Positions 17,163 to 26,358 of a stretch of 64,000 nt of DNA are shown here, piece by piece. The DNA lies in contig NZ_CP021235.1 of the NCBI RefSeq assembly GCF_003585765.1, forward strand, positions 2,046,001-2,110,000, in the 5' to 3' direction. The notes below the pieces were generated by a model that was given only the letters and a program-made list of their open reading frames with translations, searched no databases and had not been told where the DNA came from. The translations under genes were made by a program, and so were the position numbers. Each line of letters opens with the position of its first letter. Position 1 is the stretch's first letter. The DNA is from Pontibacter actiniarum. Its GTDB lineage: Bacteria; Bacteroidota; Bacteroidia; Cytophagales; Hymenobacteraceae.

Positions 17163-18866
17163 GTGATTCTACAGCCAGTTGTAAACATAGCCGAAATCTG
17201 TGCCAGGAAAGGTGTCAAGCAGGTGGTACTATCGCCTGGCTCGCGCTGCGCACCGCTCACCATTGCCTTTGCCCGCCACCCGAAGCTGTCGGTGCGCACG
17301 GTAAGCGATGAGCGTGCGGCCGCCTTTATTGCCCTGGGCATGGCGCTTACTACTGGCAAACCCACCGTTTTAATCTGCACCTCCGGCACCGCCGCGTTAA
17401 ACTACGCCCCTGCCGTCGCCGAGGCTTTCTTTCAGCAGGTGCCCCTGCTCGTGCTCACCGCCGACAGGCCCCCGGAGTGGATTGACCAACTGGACGGCCA
17501 AACGATCCGCCAGCAGCACGTGTTTGGGCAGCACATCAAGCGCAGCTATACTTTCCCGGTGGACCTGCAGCACCCGGACGCCGTGTGGCAAAGCGAACGT
17601 ACGGTATCGGAGGCTTTAAACGAGGCCGCTGCCTTCCCGGCCGGGCCAGTGCACATAAACGTGCCGCTGCGGGAGCCCTTTTACCCTGCCCCCGGCGAAG
17701 CGCTGGAGTACAATGCCAAAGTGAAGGTAATTGAGGAAGAGCCACAGGCATACGGCCTGACCGAAATGCAGGCGCTACGGTTACAGCAGGAGATACTAAA
17801 GTACAAGCGCATACTTATGCTGGCTGGGCACGGGCAGCGTGATGCAGAGCTGCTTAAGAGAATAAAGGCTTTTGCGGACACTACCGGTGCCGTGGTGGTC
17901 GGCGATATCATCAGCAACGTGCATGAGCTGCCGAACGCGGTGCGCCACCAGGATGCCATCTTTGCCAACACCGATCAGGCACTCCTGCGCCAGTTGCAGC
18001 CCGACCTGCTGATCACCTTTGGCAAGTCCATCATCTCCAAAGCACTGAAACTGTACCTGCGCAAAAACAAGCCGCAGGCGCATTGGCACCTGCAGCCTGC
18101 CGGCGCGGTAGCCGACACCTTTCAGTCGTTAACGAAAATAATCCGCTGCACCCCTTACAGCTTTTTTGCCGGCATGGCAGGCAGCATTAAGAATGATGTG
18201 GCCTTTGTGCAGGCATGGAAGAAGGCCAGCGGCGCCACAACTAAATTTCTGCAGCAGTTCACGACAGAGGCTGCCTTTGGCGAACTTGCTGTAGTGGCGC
18301 GGGTGCTCCAGCTCTTACCGAAGCACAGCAACCTGCACCTGGCCAATTCCATGTCGGTGCGCTATGCCAACATCGTAGGGCTACAGGCCGAGAAGCGCGT
18401 GGAAGTATTTGCCAACCGCGGCACCAGCGGCATAGACGGCAGCACCAGCACCACCGTCGGCTGCGCCCTTACCAGCTCCGGCATCACCACCCTCCTCACC
18501 GGCGACCTGGCTTTCTTCTACGACCGCAACGGACTATGGCACAATTACCTGCCCGGAAATCTGCGCATTGTGCTGCTCAACAACCATGCAGGGGGTATTT
18601 TCAGGATAATTGACGGGCCGAAGCAGCAGCCAGAGCTGGCGCCGTACTTTGAAACGCATCAGGCCCTGGACGCAGAAAACACCGCCCGTGATTTTGGCCT
18701 CGGCTACACGGCTGTACGCTCGCTGCAGGAGCTCGAGCAGGCGCTGCCCAGCTTTTTCTCCGAAAAGGCCGGAGCGGGCATACTGGAGGTCTTTACAGAC
18801 AGCCCCGCCAATGCCGAGGCGTTTGAACAGTACCGAATGGCGGTAAGGGCGCTCCCTTTAGGTTAA
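17163..18866 (+). CDS. menD: SEPHCHC synthase (menaquinone pathway)
   Basis: Thiamine-diphosphate enzyme that joins isochorismate and 2-oxoglutarate to form SEPHCHC. The start is a GTG at 17163 (MILQPVVNIAEIC), which fits the normal N-terminus of MenD in this phylum. The 567-residue protein has the three-domain layout of ThDP enzymes. Visible motifs are VLSPGSRCAPL near 22, the cofactor Glu in VSDERAAAF near 51, ICTSGTAALNYAPAVAEA, RGTSGIDGSTSTTVG near 418 and the Mg/ThDP stretch from about 438 to 470 ending NNHAGGIF. Eighty-two bases separate it from menF. A 14-bp hairpin follows the stop. Confidence 0.95.
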   Translation: MILQPVVNIAEICARKGVKQVVLSPGSRCAPLTIAFARHPKLSVRTVSDERAAAFIALGMALTTGKPTVLICTSGTAALNYAPAVAEAFFQQVPLLVLTADRPPEWIDQLDGQTIRQQHVFGQHIKRSYTFPVDLQHPDAVWQSERTVSEALNEAAAFPAGPVHINVPLREPFYPAPGEALEYNAKVKVIEEEPQAYGLTEMQALRLQQEILKYKRILMLAGHGQRDAELLKRIKAFADTTGAVVVGDIISNVHELPNAVRHQDAIFANTDQALLRQLQPDLLITFGKSIISKALKLYLRKNKPQAHWHLQPAGAVADTFQSLTKIIRCTPYSFFAGMAGSIKNDVAFVQAWKKASGATTKFLQQFTTEAAFGELAVVARVLQLLPKHSNLHLANSMSVRYANIVGLQAEKRVEVFANRGTSGIDGSTSTTVGCALTSSGITTLLTGDLAFFYDRNGLWHNYLPGNLRIVLLNNHAGGIFRIIDGPKQQPELAPYFETHQALDAENTARDFGLGYTAVRSLQELEQALPSFFSEKAGAGILEVFTDSPANAEAFEQYRMAVRALPLG

Positions 18867-19329
18867 TTTTCTGCAGCAGTTACGCCTTCGGCACGACAGG
18901 CGTAGCTGCTGCGTGTACTTGTTCTAAGCCCACTGTCCAAAGAGGTGCTGCTATTGCCGTTTTTTCCCAAGTACAGGTTTTGCCTCTCCGGCCAATCGCT
19001 CCTCGTTTCTGCCCCTCATAGCGCTTCTCTTTCAAATCTAAAAAGCCAAGGCGGACTTACCTTCACACCGCTGCCCAAGTGCTACACTTCAAAACAGGCC
19101 GTAGCTACAGGTCTGCCTGGCGGAGCCCCAAAAGGATGCTCAGGCCAGAAACCCATCACTCTTTTTATTGCCAGACTGTCACAATTCACCCACTGTGCCG
19201 ATCATATTTTCCCCGGCAAGCTTCCGCCATATACTTCCTCTAAAACAAACCTTCGTTCTAACATCCATAATATTACCAAAATCGTTTAACATACTACAAA
19301 TCAAATTGTTCCACTAAACCATATCAGCC
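18867..19329. other. Intergenic region after menD
   Basis: About 460 bases without a supported gene. It starts with the post-menD hairpin and becomes AT-rich toward the doxX start. An open frame of 114 codons here (18945-19289) has no recognisable domain and is Ser/Leu/Lys-rich; I do not call it. Confidence 0.5.
18873..18912 (+). terminator. Hairpin after menD
   Basis: Arms 18873-18886 and 18899-18912 pair over 14 bp with one G-T wobble around a 12-base loop, seven bases after the menD stop. There is no strong T-run, so this may be a 3'-end stabilising hairpin rather than an intrinsic terminator. Confidence 0.55.
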
Positions 19330-19785
19330 ATGAACCTCACACACGATATGAACCGCGTTGGACGCTGGGGAGACACGCACCACCCCGTATGGCTCGACTT
19401 TTTAAGGGTGGCCCTGGGTATCTTCCTGCTGGTAAAGGGAGTTATGTTCGTGCAGGACACAGAGGCGCTGTTCAGCATCATGCGGAAGAGCCAGTTTCCC
19501 TGGGTATCTATCGGGTTGGCGCACTATGTGGCCTTTGCTCACTTGGTTGGGGGGCTTTTGATAGCGATGGGGCTTCTCACACGTGTGGCGATACTGTTTC
19601 AAATTCCGATCTTGCTGGGTGCCGTTTTCTTTATTAACCCCGAAAGAGGGTTCTATTCAGAGAACACAGAGCTCTGGACGTCAGTCATCGTACTTTTTCT
19701 GCTTATTTTCTTTCTTGTTTTCGGCTCGGGGCGCTTCTCCGTCGATCACCTGATCCGCAAGCCGAAACGCGACTGGCTGTACTGA
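19330..19785 (+). CDS. DoxX family membrane protein
   Basis: Small inner-membrane protein of 151 residues with four hydrophobic segments (about 21-40, 60-80, 86-104, 113-133). It matches the DoxX family by the spacing of the segments and by HPVWLDFLRVALGIFLLVKG near the start and LVGGLLIAMGLLTR in the middle. The founding member is a subunit of an archaeal quinol oxidase, but most bacterial members have no assigned function. It sits between menD and menE, which may hint at a quinone link, though a terminator follows it and menE is 270 bases away. Ends with a basic cytoplasmic tail. Confidence 0.8.
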   Translation: MNLTHDMNRVGRWGDTHHPVWLDFLRVALGIFLLVKGVMFVQDTEALFSIMRKSQFPWVSIGLAHYVAFAHLVGGLLIAMGLLTRVAILFQIPILLGAVFFINPERGFYSENTELWTSVIVLFLLIFFLVFGSGRFSVDHLIRKPKRDWLY

Positions 19786-19900
19786 GGCAAAAAGCACAGG
19801 ACCTGAAAAAAGCCGGTGCTCCGGTGCGGATGGCAGGCTTCTGCTTTTCTAGCTCCACAAACAGAAGTACAGGGCAGGAAAACGTGGTTTTGGGTTAAGA

Positions 19901-19932
19901 ACAAAGCAGGCAAAAACCTTTGCCTGCTTTGT
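19901..19932 (+). terminator. Terminator after the DoxX gene
   Basis: Perfect 14-bp stem (19901-19914 with 19919-19932) around an AACC loop, followed by TTGCTTT. It would separate doxX from menE. Confidence 0.75.
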
Positions 19933-20052
19933 TTGCTTTAACGGTACTTAGCTGCGAATTTTGCAGTGCACGTATACCTTCACTTCCCCCAACGAGGCAC
20001 TACTTTTTCGGCCTCCCTGGCAGGTGGACATACGCTTTACCAGAACTGACCC

Positions 20053-21165
20053 ATGACAGAGAAATACCTGACCCTGAACGGCAAGAAGTTTTACTACGAT
20101 GAGATTGCCGCCTATTCCTTCCGAAACAGCATTCCGCTGAATGGCTATGAGAGCAAAACACTGGAGTTTTGCCGCAACTGGCTCAACGGGGTGCAGGAGT
20201 TTCCGATCCAGACGTCAGGCTCTACAGGCGTGCCTAAAACCATCAGCCTTACGCGCGCGCAGCTGGAGGCAAGCGCACGGCGCACCCTGAAGCTGCTACA
20301 AGTCACCCCCGGTGACTGTACCCTCATCTGCCTCAACACTGAGTACATTGCTGGCATGATGATGCTGGTGCGCGGCTTTATCGGGGAGCTAAAGATGATC
20401 ATCGTGGAGCCAATCAGCAACCCGCTGGCGCTGGTAAGCCCCGACGAGAAGGTTGCCTTTGCCTCTTTTGTGCCGATGCAGCTGCACGCAATCATGCAAG
20501 AGGCGCCGGAGCGCATCGGGCAGCTCAACAACATGAAAGCCCTTCTGATCGGCGGTGCCCCTGTCTCCCCTACCCAGCAGCGTGAGTGGCAGAGCATACA
20601 GGCGCCGGTCTACCACACGTATGGCATGACGGAAACGGCCTCGCACATCGCATTGCGCCAGCTCAATGGCGCAGGTGCCGCCGAGTATTACAATGTGCTG
20701 GAGAATATCCAGATAGGCCTCGACAAGCGCGGCTGCCTCACCATAAAGGGAGATGTCACCAACAACGAGCTGCTGGTGACAAACGACATCGTGGAGTTGC
20801 TAACGCCTACCCGCTTCCGCTGGATCGGCCGCGCTGACAACACCATCAACACCGGAGGGGTAAAGGTACAGACGGAGAAAGTGGAGCTGGGCATAGCCGA
20901 AGCGATGCTGGACATGGAGAATGCCCCGCGCTTCTTTATAGCGCCGCAGCCAGACGAGGTGCTGGGCGACAAGATTGTACTGGTGCTGGAGGGCCAGGCG
21001 CTGGCGCCACAGGCAGAGCAGGAGCTCTACGAAAAGATGCGCCTCTACCTGAAAAAGTTCGAGATGCCACGGGAAACGTACTACAGCCCCGCATTCACTG
21101 AAACAGCCACCGGCAAGGTATCGCGGCAGCGCACACTCCAGAAGCTGGGCCTGCACACGGATTAA
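20053..21165 (+). CDS. menE: o-Succinylbenzoate--CoA ligase
   Basis: Adenylate-forming enzyme that activates o-succinylbenzoate with CoA for menaquinone synthesis. The 370-residue protein is shorter than the 450-490 residues of proteobacterial MenE; N-terminally short forms are common in this phylum. Motifs: phosphate loop SGSTGVPKT near 56-64, YGMTETASHIALR near 193-205, the hinge block RWIGRADNTINTGGVKVQ near 256-273, and the C-terminal Lys in TATGKVSRQRTL. It completes the local men set; menA, menB, menC and menG are not in the window. Confidence 0.92.
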   Translation: MTEKYLTLNGKKFYYDEIAAYSFRNSIPLNGYESKTLEFCRNWLNGVQEFPIQTSGSTGVPKTISLTRAQLEASARRTLKLLQVTPGDCTLICLNTEYIAGMMMLVRGFIGELKMIIVEPISNPLALVSPDEKVAFASFVPMQLHAIMQEAPERIGQLNNMKALLIGGAPVSPTQQREWQSIQAPVYHTYGMTETASHIALRQLNGAGAAEYYNVLENIQIGLDKRGCLTIKGDVTNNELLVTNDIVELLTPTRFRWIGRADNTINTGGVKVQTEKVELGIAEAMLDMENAPRFFIAPQPDEVLGDKIVLVLEGQALAPQAEQELYEKMRLYLKKFEMPRETYYSPAFTETATGKVSRQRTLQKLGLHTD

Positions 21166-21227
21166 ACGTAGCGAATGTGATCGGCCCGGGCACACTCCCG
21201 TAAAAAGTAAAAACCAACATCAGCCCT

Positions 21228-22103
21228 ATGAAGAAGTTTTTACGAAACGGTGTGTGCCCGTTTCTTTTTATGCTGGGGCTCAGCAACTGCAACAGTAGCC
21301 TCTTCACCGCCAGAGCACCCCTGCAGCTCCAGCAGGCCTGGGCCTCCGACAATGCTTTCAAAACCCCTGAATCGGCACAGTACGACCCGCAGCGCAACGT
21401 TATCTACGTCAGCAACATCAACAAATCCTCTAAGTCAAAAGACGGCGACGGCTTTATTTCCAGATTAAGCCCCAACGGTGAGCTAGACGAGCTTTACTGG
21501 GTGACCGGCCTCAGCAACCCGCGCGGCATGGCCATCTACAACAACGTGCTCTATGTGGCTGACACCGATGAGATCGTGGCCATATCCACACAGTCAGGGG
21601 CTGTACTCGGGAGGTACACCCCGGATAGAGCCGAATACCTGAACGATGTGGCAGTGGATAACACCGGCAACGTCTACGTTACCGACTCCGAGCAGAAGCG
21701 CATTTACCTGCTCCGCAACGGCCGCGTCAGCACCTGGATGGACAACACCGGAAGGGAGAAACCCAACGGCATCTTTATAGAGGGCGACCGCATGATTGTT
21801 GCCTTTATGAGCAGCGGAGAGGTGCGCCTGGTAGACCCGCAGACAAAGAACTTCTCCGACTGGGTCGACGGCATTCCATCAGCCGACGGCATTGCCGAGG
21901 TTACCGGTGGCGGCTACCTTGTTTCCAGCTGGGAGGGGGAGGTTTACTACATAGACGAGAGACGCCGCAAATGGCGCCTGCTCAACACCAAACCCCAGAA
22001 CATCAATGCCGCCGACATTAGCTACGCCGAGCGGCCAGGGCTGCTGCTGGTGCCAACTTTTAACGATAATCGGGTCGTGGCTTATAGACTAAGCACACGG
22101 TAA
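21228..22103 (+). CDS. Beta-propeller (SMP-30/NHL-like) lipoprotein
   Basis: Probable periplasmic or surface lipoprotein with a six-bladed propeller. The signal peptide ends in the lipobox LSNC (Cys near 23). Blade-like repeats follow, each with a hydrophobic-V-Y/D pattern: RNVIYVSNI, NNVLYVADT, GNVYVTDSE, EGDRMIVAFM and GGYLVSSW. SMP-30 and gluconolactonase metal ligands may be present (PNG, YLNDVAVD), so a lactonase or sugar-binding role is possible, but the sequence does not decide. It lies 62 bases after menE and could be co-transcribed, with no obvious functional link. Confidence 0.8.
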   Translation: MKKFLRNGVCPFLFMLGLSNCNSSLFTARAPLQLQQAWASDNAFKTPESAQYDPQRNVIYVSNINKSSKSKDGDGFISRLSPNGELDELYWVTGLSNPRGMAIYNNVLYVADTDEIVAISTQSGAVLGRYTPDRAEYLNDVAVDNTGNVYVTDSEQKRIYLLRNGRVSTWMDNTGREKPNGIFIEGDRMIVAFMSSGEVRLVDPQTKNFSDWVDGIPSADGIAEVTGGGYLVSSWEGEVYYIDERRRKWRLLNTKPQNINAADISYAERPGLLLVPTFNDNRVVAYRLSTR

Positions 22104-22205
22104 ATCCGTTAAAGGCCTATACCGTTATAATGTTTGAGGCAAGGCAGCTGCACCGTTACGTGTCAGTTGCCTTCTCATTTCCTGTGCACTTTTAGGGCTG
22201 ATGCT

Positions 22206-23123
22206 ATGAAAAAACTTCCTACGCTACACATACTTAACGGCGACGCATCCGTCACTGCTTTTTCGGCTGCCGCCATACCTGGCCAGGTGCTGGTGTGGCG
22301 CGAGGTGCTATCTGAGGGGCCTGCACTAGGCAGCCTGCCTGAGGATGAGTTCTGGCAGAAGAGGCAGCAGTATATCGCCGATGCGTATGGCGAGGACGCC
22401 GACACGTATAGGCAGAAGGTACTAAGCGAGGTGCACAAGCTGGAGGGCGCAGGGGCCTTTTTCGAGGTAGTGCTGTGGTTTGATGTCGACCTGATGTGCC
22501 AGGTGAACCTGATCTACCTCCTGCAGCGCCTTCAGCAGAACAAACCCACCACCGTGTCCGTGTGTACGCCACCGGCACCCAAGCAGATAGCACGCATGGA
22601 GCCCGGGGAGCTGCAGCAGTTACTGGAGGAGCGACGCCCGCTCTCTGAGGAGCAGCTGCAGCAGGTTAAGGAGCTGTGGGACCTGTACGCAGGGCCGCAC
22701 CCGCTTAAGCTGCAGTTGTACCTGCAGCAAATGCCCCTGCCGTTGCCACACATGGAGGCCGCCCTCAGGCTGCACCTGAACCGCTTCCCAAACTGCGCCG
22801 ATGGCCTCAGCCAGCCTGAACGGGCCCTGCTCCAGTTTATCCAGGAGGGCGCCAAGAGTATAGAAGACGTGATGCGTAAGTTCTGGCAACAGGACCCGGG
22901 CTACGGCTATGGCGACGTGCAGTTAAAGCACCTGCTGGCCCGCCTGCAGCCTGACCTGGCACAGACGACGGAGCCGCTGAAACTTAGCTTCTTTGGTGAG
23001 CGGGTACTGGAGGGGTATGCTTCCTTTACGCCTAAGCTGCATTGGTTGGGCGGTGCGGAAGTAAACGGCAGCAGTAACTTTTGCTTCGATAGTGACCGTG
23101 AGCGCCTGCGCGAAAGCTCCTGA
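22206..23123 (+). CDS. DUF1835 domain protein
   Basis: Conserved cytoplasmic protein of unknown function, 305 residues from the ATG at 22206. An earlier in-frame start at 22134 would add 24 residues lacking similarity. The N-terminus (LHILNGDASVTAF, then VLVWREVLSEGP) is the DUF1835 signature. The middle is Gln/Leu/Glu-rich and helical, and the C-terminal third resembles the companion helical domain seen in this family (LKLSFFGERVLEGYASF, then PKLHWLGG). Homologues occur as single genes in many bacteria. No operon partner with an informative function. Confidence 0.8.
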   Translation: MKKLPTLHILNGDASVTAFSAAAIPGQVLVWREVLSEGPALGSLPEDEFWQKRQQYIADAYGEDADTYRQKVLSEVHKLEGAGAFFEVVLWFDVDLMCQVNLIYLLQRLQQNKPTTVSVCTPPAPKQIARMEPGELQQLLEERRPLSEEQLQQVKELWDLYAGPHPLKLQLYLQQMPLPLPHMEAALRLHLNRFPNCADGLSQPERALLQFIQEGAKSIEDVMRKFWQQDPGYGYGDVQLKHLLARLQPDLAQTTEPLKLSFFGERVLEGYASFTPKLHWLGGAEVNGSSNFCFDSDRERLRESS

Positions 23124-23182
23124 GCAAGTTTGGCCCCAAAACTGCAGTAGCAGGAGCATACATTTACTTTAACCACCGAGCC

Positions 23183-23584
23183 ATGAAGAAGATGAGACAA
23201 AAGTATGCCTTAGCGCTCGCCGCAGGATTGCCCCTGACTACAGTTGCCCTGGCGCAGACACAGGAGTCGCCGCCACAGCAACCGGAGCATATTTTAGTGA
23301 GCACCAAAGGCTACAGCACAAATACAGAAACTCTTTCCGGCATCAACCTGACCCCTACCCGCCACGGCACCTACCAACTCGACTTTTCGCAGGAGTTGGA
23401 GGAGGACGCCATGCTGCAGGTAAAGAACACGGCAGGAAAGGTGGTGTTTCAGAAGCCGGTGCGCAAGGAGGCTAACCGCAGCTCCTGGCGCTACCAGTTG
23501 GGCAGACTGAGGGCCGACACTTACCTGATTGAGGTAAAAACAAGCGACACCACCTACTGGACAAAATTCAAAGTCGGGAAGTAA
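23183..23584 (+). CDS. Small secreted protein with a sorting-domain-like fold
   Basis: A 133-residue exported protein: the signal peptide ends VALAQ near 25. The rest predicts beta strands: YQLDFSQEL, MLQVKNTAGKVVFQKPV, YQLGRLRADTYLIEVKTS and YWTKFKVGK. This order resembles the C-terminal Por/type IX sorting domains and DUF3244-like small Ig folds of Bacteroidota, but with no cargo domain in front. It could be a free-standing adhesin-like or periplasmic protein. I do not recognise a specific family. Confidence 0.7.
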   Translation: MKKMRQKYALALAAGLPLTTVALAQTQESPPQQPEHILVSTKGYSTNTETLSGINLTPTRHGTYQLDFSQELEEDAMLQVKNTAGKVVFQKPVRKEANRSSWRYQLGRLRADTYLIEVKTSDTTYWTKFKVGK

Positions 23585-23595
23585 ACCCTGCTATA

Positions 23596-23637
23596 GCACT
23601 GGAGCCACAGCAGCGCAAGCTGCTGTGGCTCCAGTGC
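23596..23637. terminator. 19-bp hairpin with GCAA tetraloop between convergent genes
   Basis: Arms 23596-23614 and 23619-23637 are exact complements and close a GCAA (GNRA-type) tetraloop. It sits between the small secreted protein gene and hutG, which converge. There is no T-run on either strand, so it differs from a textbook intrinsic terminator although its position is right for one. Confidence 0.75.
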
Positions 23638-23658
23638 ATAAAAAAGGCCGCTCATTAT

Positions 23659-24633
23659 CTATACGTGATGCCACTCCCGCACCACCTCATACAGCAGTGC
23701 GGCGCCTAGCTTTGCAGTGCGAATATCAATATCCAGGGCGGGGTTAAGTTCGGCTACGTCCAGGCTGATGAGCTTGCCGCTTTGGATCACCTGCCGTAGC
23801 AGCGCCAGCACCACCTCCGGCTGCAGCCCAAGTACGTTAACAGCACTGACGCCCGGTGCATAGGCGGCCGCAAACACATCCATATCAATGGTCGTGTATA
23901 CAGCATCAACCTCATCCAGAAACGCCTGCAATTCTTCCTGTAGCTGCGTGAGCCGGTGCATCTGCACGGTTTCGGCCAGGCTGTAGGTTACCCCCAGCTC
24001 AGCGGCTGTTTGAAAGAGGACGGCTGTGTTGCCGTACTCCTGCAGCCCCAGCACCTTGTAAACAAAATCGCGCCCCTGCCCCTGCAACCTGTCCGCTATC
24101 TGCAAGAAAGGCGTACCCGAGCTTGCCTGCTGTGCATAGCTGCGCAGGTCAAAATGGGCATCAAAGTTCAGGATACCCAGCCGCTGCTGCGCTGTCGCTT
24201 TCTCCAGGCCCAGGAAGTGCCCATAGGCTGTTTCATGGCCGCCGCCGAGCACCAGCGGGCGGTAGCCGGCCTGCACCAGTGCCGCTACCTTCTTCCCCAG
24301 CTGCTCCTGCGCCTCCTCCAGGTTTCCGTTGGTGCACAGCACATCGCCGGCATCGTACAAGCCAACACGTTCTGGCAGATGGTGTGCAAAGGAGGACATG
24401 GCAGACCGTAAAGCCGCAGGGCCAGCCACAGCCCCTGTCCTGCCCTGGTTGCGCCGCACGCCCTCATCGCAGCAAAAGCCCAGAAAAGCAAAAGCGACGG
24501 TGCCTGTGTCAGCATCAGGTAATGGCTGAGAGAGGTCCAGCAGCTGTACTTTTTGGTGCCACCGCGCCCCCAGTGCACCATCGTGTGCATCTACTCTACC
24601 TTTCCAATATTCTTTTGTAGCAGATTTATACAT
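23659..24633 (-). CDS. hutG: Formimidoylglutamase
   Basis: Last step of histidine breakdown: hydrolyses N-formimidoyl-glutamate to glutamate and formamide. The 324-residue protein is of the arginase/ureohydrolase family. The binuclear manganese ligands are all visible: GGGHETAYGH near 131-140, NFDAHFDLR near 155-163 and TIDMDVF near 245. An arginase or agmatinase is the general alternative, but the gene sits 37 bases downstream of hutI. It ends at the tetraloop hairpin. Confidence 0.93.
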   Translation of the reverse strand: MYKSATKEYWKGRVDAHDGALGARWHQKVQLLDLSQPLPDADTGTVAFAFLGFCCDEGVRRNQGRTGAVAGPAALRSAMSSFAHHLPERVGLYDAGDVLCTNGNLEEAQEQLGKKVAALVQAGYRPLVLGGGHETAYGHFLGLEKATAQQRLGILNFDAHFDLRSYAQQASSGTPFLQIADRLQGQGRDFVYKVLGLQEYGNTAVLFQTAAELGVTYSLAETVQMHRLTQLQEELQAFLDEVDAVYTTIDMDVFAAAYAPGVSAVNVLGLQPEVVLALLRQVIQSGKLISLDVAELNPALDIDIRTAKLGAALLYEVVREWHHV

Positions 24634-24670
24634 ATCTCCCGCTTGTTGTTTACCGCTGAGGTTTTATACT

Positions 24671-25915
24671 TTAGACTGCCACTGCTTTACCGCGTTTCCA
24701 TACTTTACCCGGCTTCAGTTTGCCCTGTAAGTACAGAATCTCCTTAAAGTTACTTGTCGGGAAGGCGATCATGTCGGCCAGCTTGCCTTTCGCTAAGCAG
24801 CCACGGTCGGTAAGTTTGAGCGCAGTGGCGGCGCGTGTGGTAATGGCTGCCAGCGTTTCTGCCGTCGTTAGCTTTTGGGCTGCCCCAAGTACAGCTGCCT
24901 GCATCAGCAAATCACCCATGGGCGCGGAGCCGGGGTTCCAGTCGGTGGCGATGGCAAGGCAGAGGCCGCCGTCCAGCATCTTACGGGCAGCGGCGTAATG
25001 CATTCCCAGGCCAAGCGACGCCCCCGGCAACACTGTTGCCACAACACCTGCTTCCCTGAGAAGCTCTATCTCCTCCTCTCCGCTTGCCTCCAGGTGGTCT
25101 GCACTCACAGCGCCTGCCTCGGCTGCCACCCTGCTACCGCTGGTGCTAAACTGGTCTGCGTGCACCGTTACCTCAAAGCCCATTTCCTTCGCAGCCAAAA
25201 GAAACTCCAGCGCTTCCTCTTCTTTGAAGGCGGTTTCCTCTACAAAAATATCCACCCGCTTTGCCAGACCTTGCTCCTGCACCTGCGGCAGTAGCTCCGT
25301 TAGCACCTCCTGCAAGTATAGCCGGGCATCAGCGTGCTCAGGCGGCAGCATGTGTGCAGCTAAGCAAGTCGGGACCAGGTCCAGCTTGTGGTGCTTGTTC
25401 ACCAGCTGGATTGCCTCCAGCATCTTGAGCTCCTCCTCCACCGTGAGGCCGTAGCCGCTTTTCACTTCGCAGGTGGTGACACCTTCCTGCAGGTGACGGC
25501 TGCACCGTTCCTTTAGCAGGGTCACCAGCTCTACCAATGTTGCCTCACGTGTTTTGCGCACGCTGTCAAGTATACCGCCGCCGCTTCGGGCGATCTCTAA
25601 GTATGATTTACCGGCCACGCGCATGGCGTAGTCGTTGGCGCGGCTGCCACCAAAACAAATATGGGTATGGGCATCTATCAGGCCCGGCAACAGCACCATG
25701 GGTTCCTGTATGAACTGCAGTTCATACTTCTGCTCTACCGCCTCGTGGTGCAGCTGGTCGTAGTTTCCGATTTTAACGATCTGCTCTCCCTTCACCAGTA
25801 CGCCCGCACGCTCCAGCACCTGCAACTGCTCGTCTTGGATTGGGCCTGCCTTGGGCAGCTCTGCCATTGGCAGGAGTTGGCTGAAGGGGCCGATGAGGGT
25901 TGTTTGGTTGGTCAT
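24671..25915 (-). CDS. hutI: Imidazolonepropionase
   Basis: Hydrolyses imidazolone-5-propionate to formimidoyl-glutamate in histidine breakdown. The ATG at 25915 gives 414 residues, normal for HutI; an upstream in-frame extension to 26032 runs into the intergenic repeat and is rejected. Amidohydrolase metal motifs are present: DAHTHICFGG near 82-91, KSGYGLTVEEELKML near 154, VHADQFSTSG near 253, SADHLEA and the Asp in IATDWNPGSAP near 330. It probably shares a transcript with hutG. Confidence 0.95.
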   Translation of the reverse strand: MTNQTTLIGPFSQLLPMAELPKAGPIQDEQLQVLERAGVLVKGEQIVKIGNYDQLHHEAVEQKYELQFIQEPMVLLPGLIDAHTHICFGGSRANDYAMRVAGKSYLEIARSGGGILDSVRKTREATLVELVTLLKERCSRHLQEGVTTCEVKSGYGLTVEEELKMLEAIQLVNKHHKLDLVPTCLAAHMLPPEHADARLYLQEVLTELLPQVQEQGLAKRVDIFVEETAFKEEEALEFLLAAKEMGFEVTVHADQFSTSGSRVAAEAGAVSADHLEASGEEEIELLREAGVVATVLPGASLGLGMHYAAARKMLDGGLCLAIATDWNPGSAPMGDLLMQAAVLGAAQKLTTAETLAAITTRAATALKLTDRGCLAKGKLADMIAFPTSNFKEILYLQGKLKPGKVWKRGKAVAV

Positions 25916-26128
25916 AGTTTTGATAATGTGTTTGTCGTTTTTGATTTTTTTGGCTGGGATTGCCTTCACAATTTTTAGCCTTCTATAGCGCGAGGGTCCG
26001 CTTCTGCCTCCCCCTGCCTCCTGCTGGCGCAAGTTTGCAACTCGTGCTTTAAAATGGTATTGCGTTTGTAACTCAACTGGCTTGCAAAGCCAAACCTGCT
26101 ACTGCCTTGGCTATACATGCACTTTACT

Positions 26129-26150
26129 GGCGCAAGCGTCCGCTTGTGCC
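26129..26150. repeat. Hairpin core of repeat copy A
   Basis: GGCGCAAGCG and CGCTTGTGCC pair with one wobble or mismatch around a two-base TC spacer. The same 22 bases recur unchanged at 63094-63115. Confidence 0.75.
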
Positions 26151-26358
26151 GCTGGCTGCCCCTGCTAGCTGTATTTATACTTCCATAGCCACGGCTTTCT
26201 GCGTCTTCAACCAAGCTATCTTTTCTAGCTCCCGTTCATCCTGCAGCTCCCACATACCGAACGTTTCACTCTATACTTTGGAGCGCTCAACCCAAGGACC
26301 GGGATCAGTTCAGGTAGCCAAAGCTGTCGGAGCTTGAGCAAATGCCGTGTCCTGTTAT

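Noticed and set aside
18945-19289. 114-codon plus-strand open frame after menD
   Set aside because: No signal, domain or start-site support, and amino-acid composition typical of random AT/GC-rich spacer.
25975-26214. Minus-strand open frame in repeat copy A, with a similar peptide from copy C (62934-63170)
   Set aside because: The two translations share a stretch only because the DNA repeat is shared; flanks differ, there is no domain and one overlaps the hutI 5' side. Treated as repeat, not gene.
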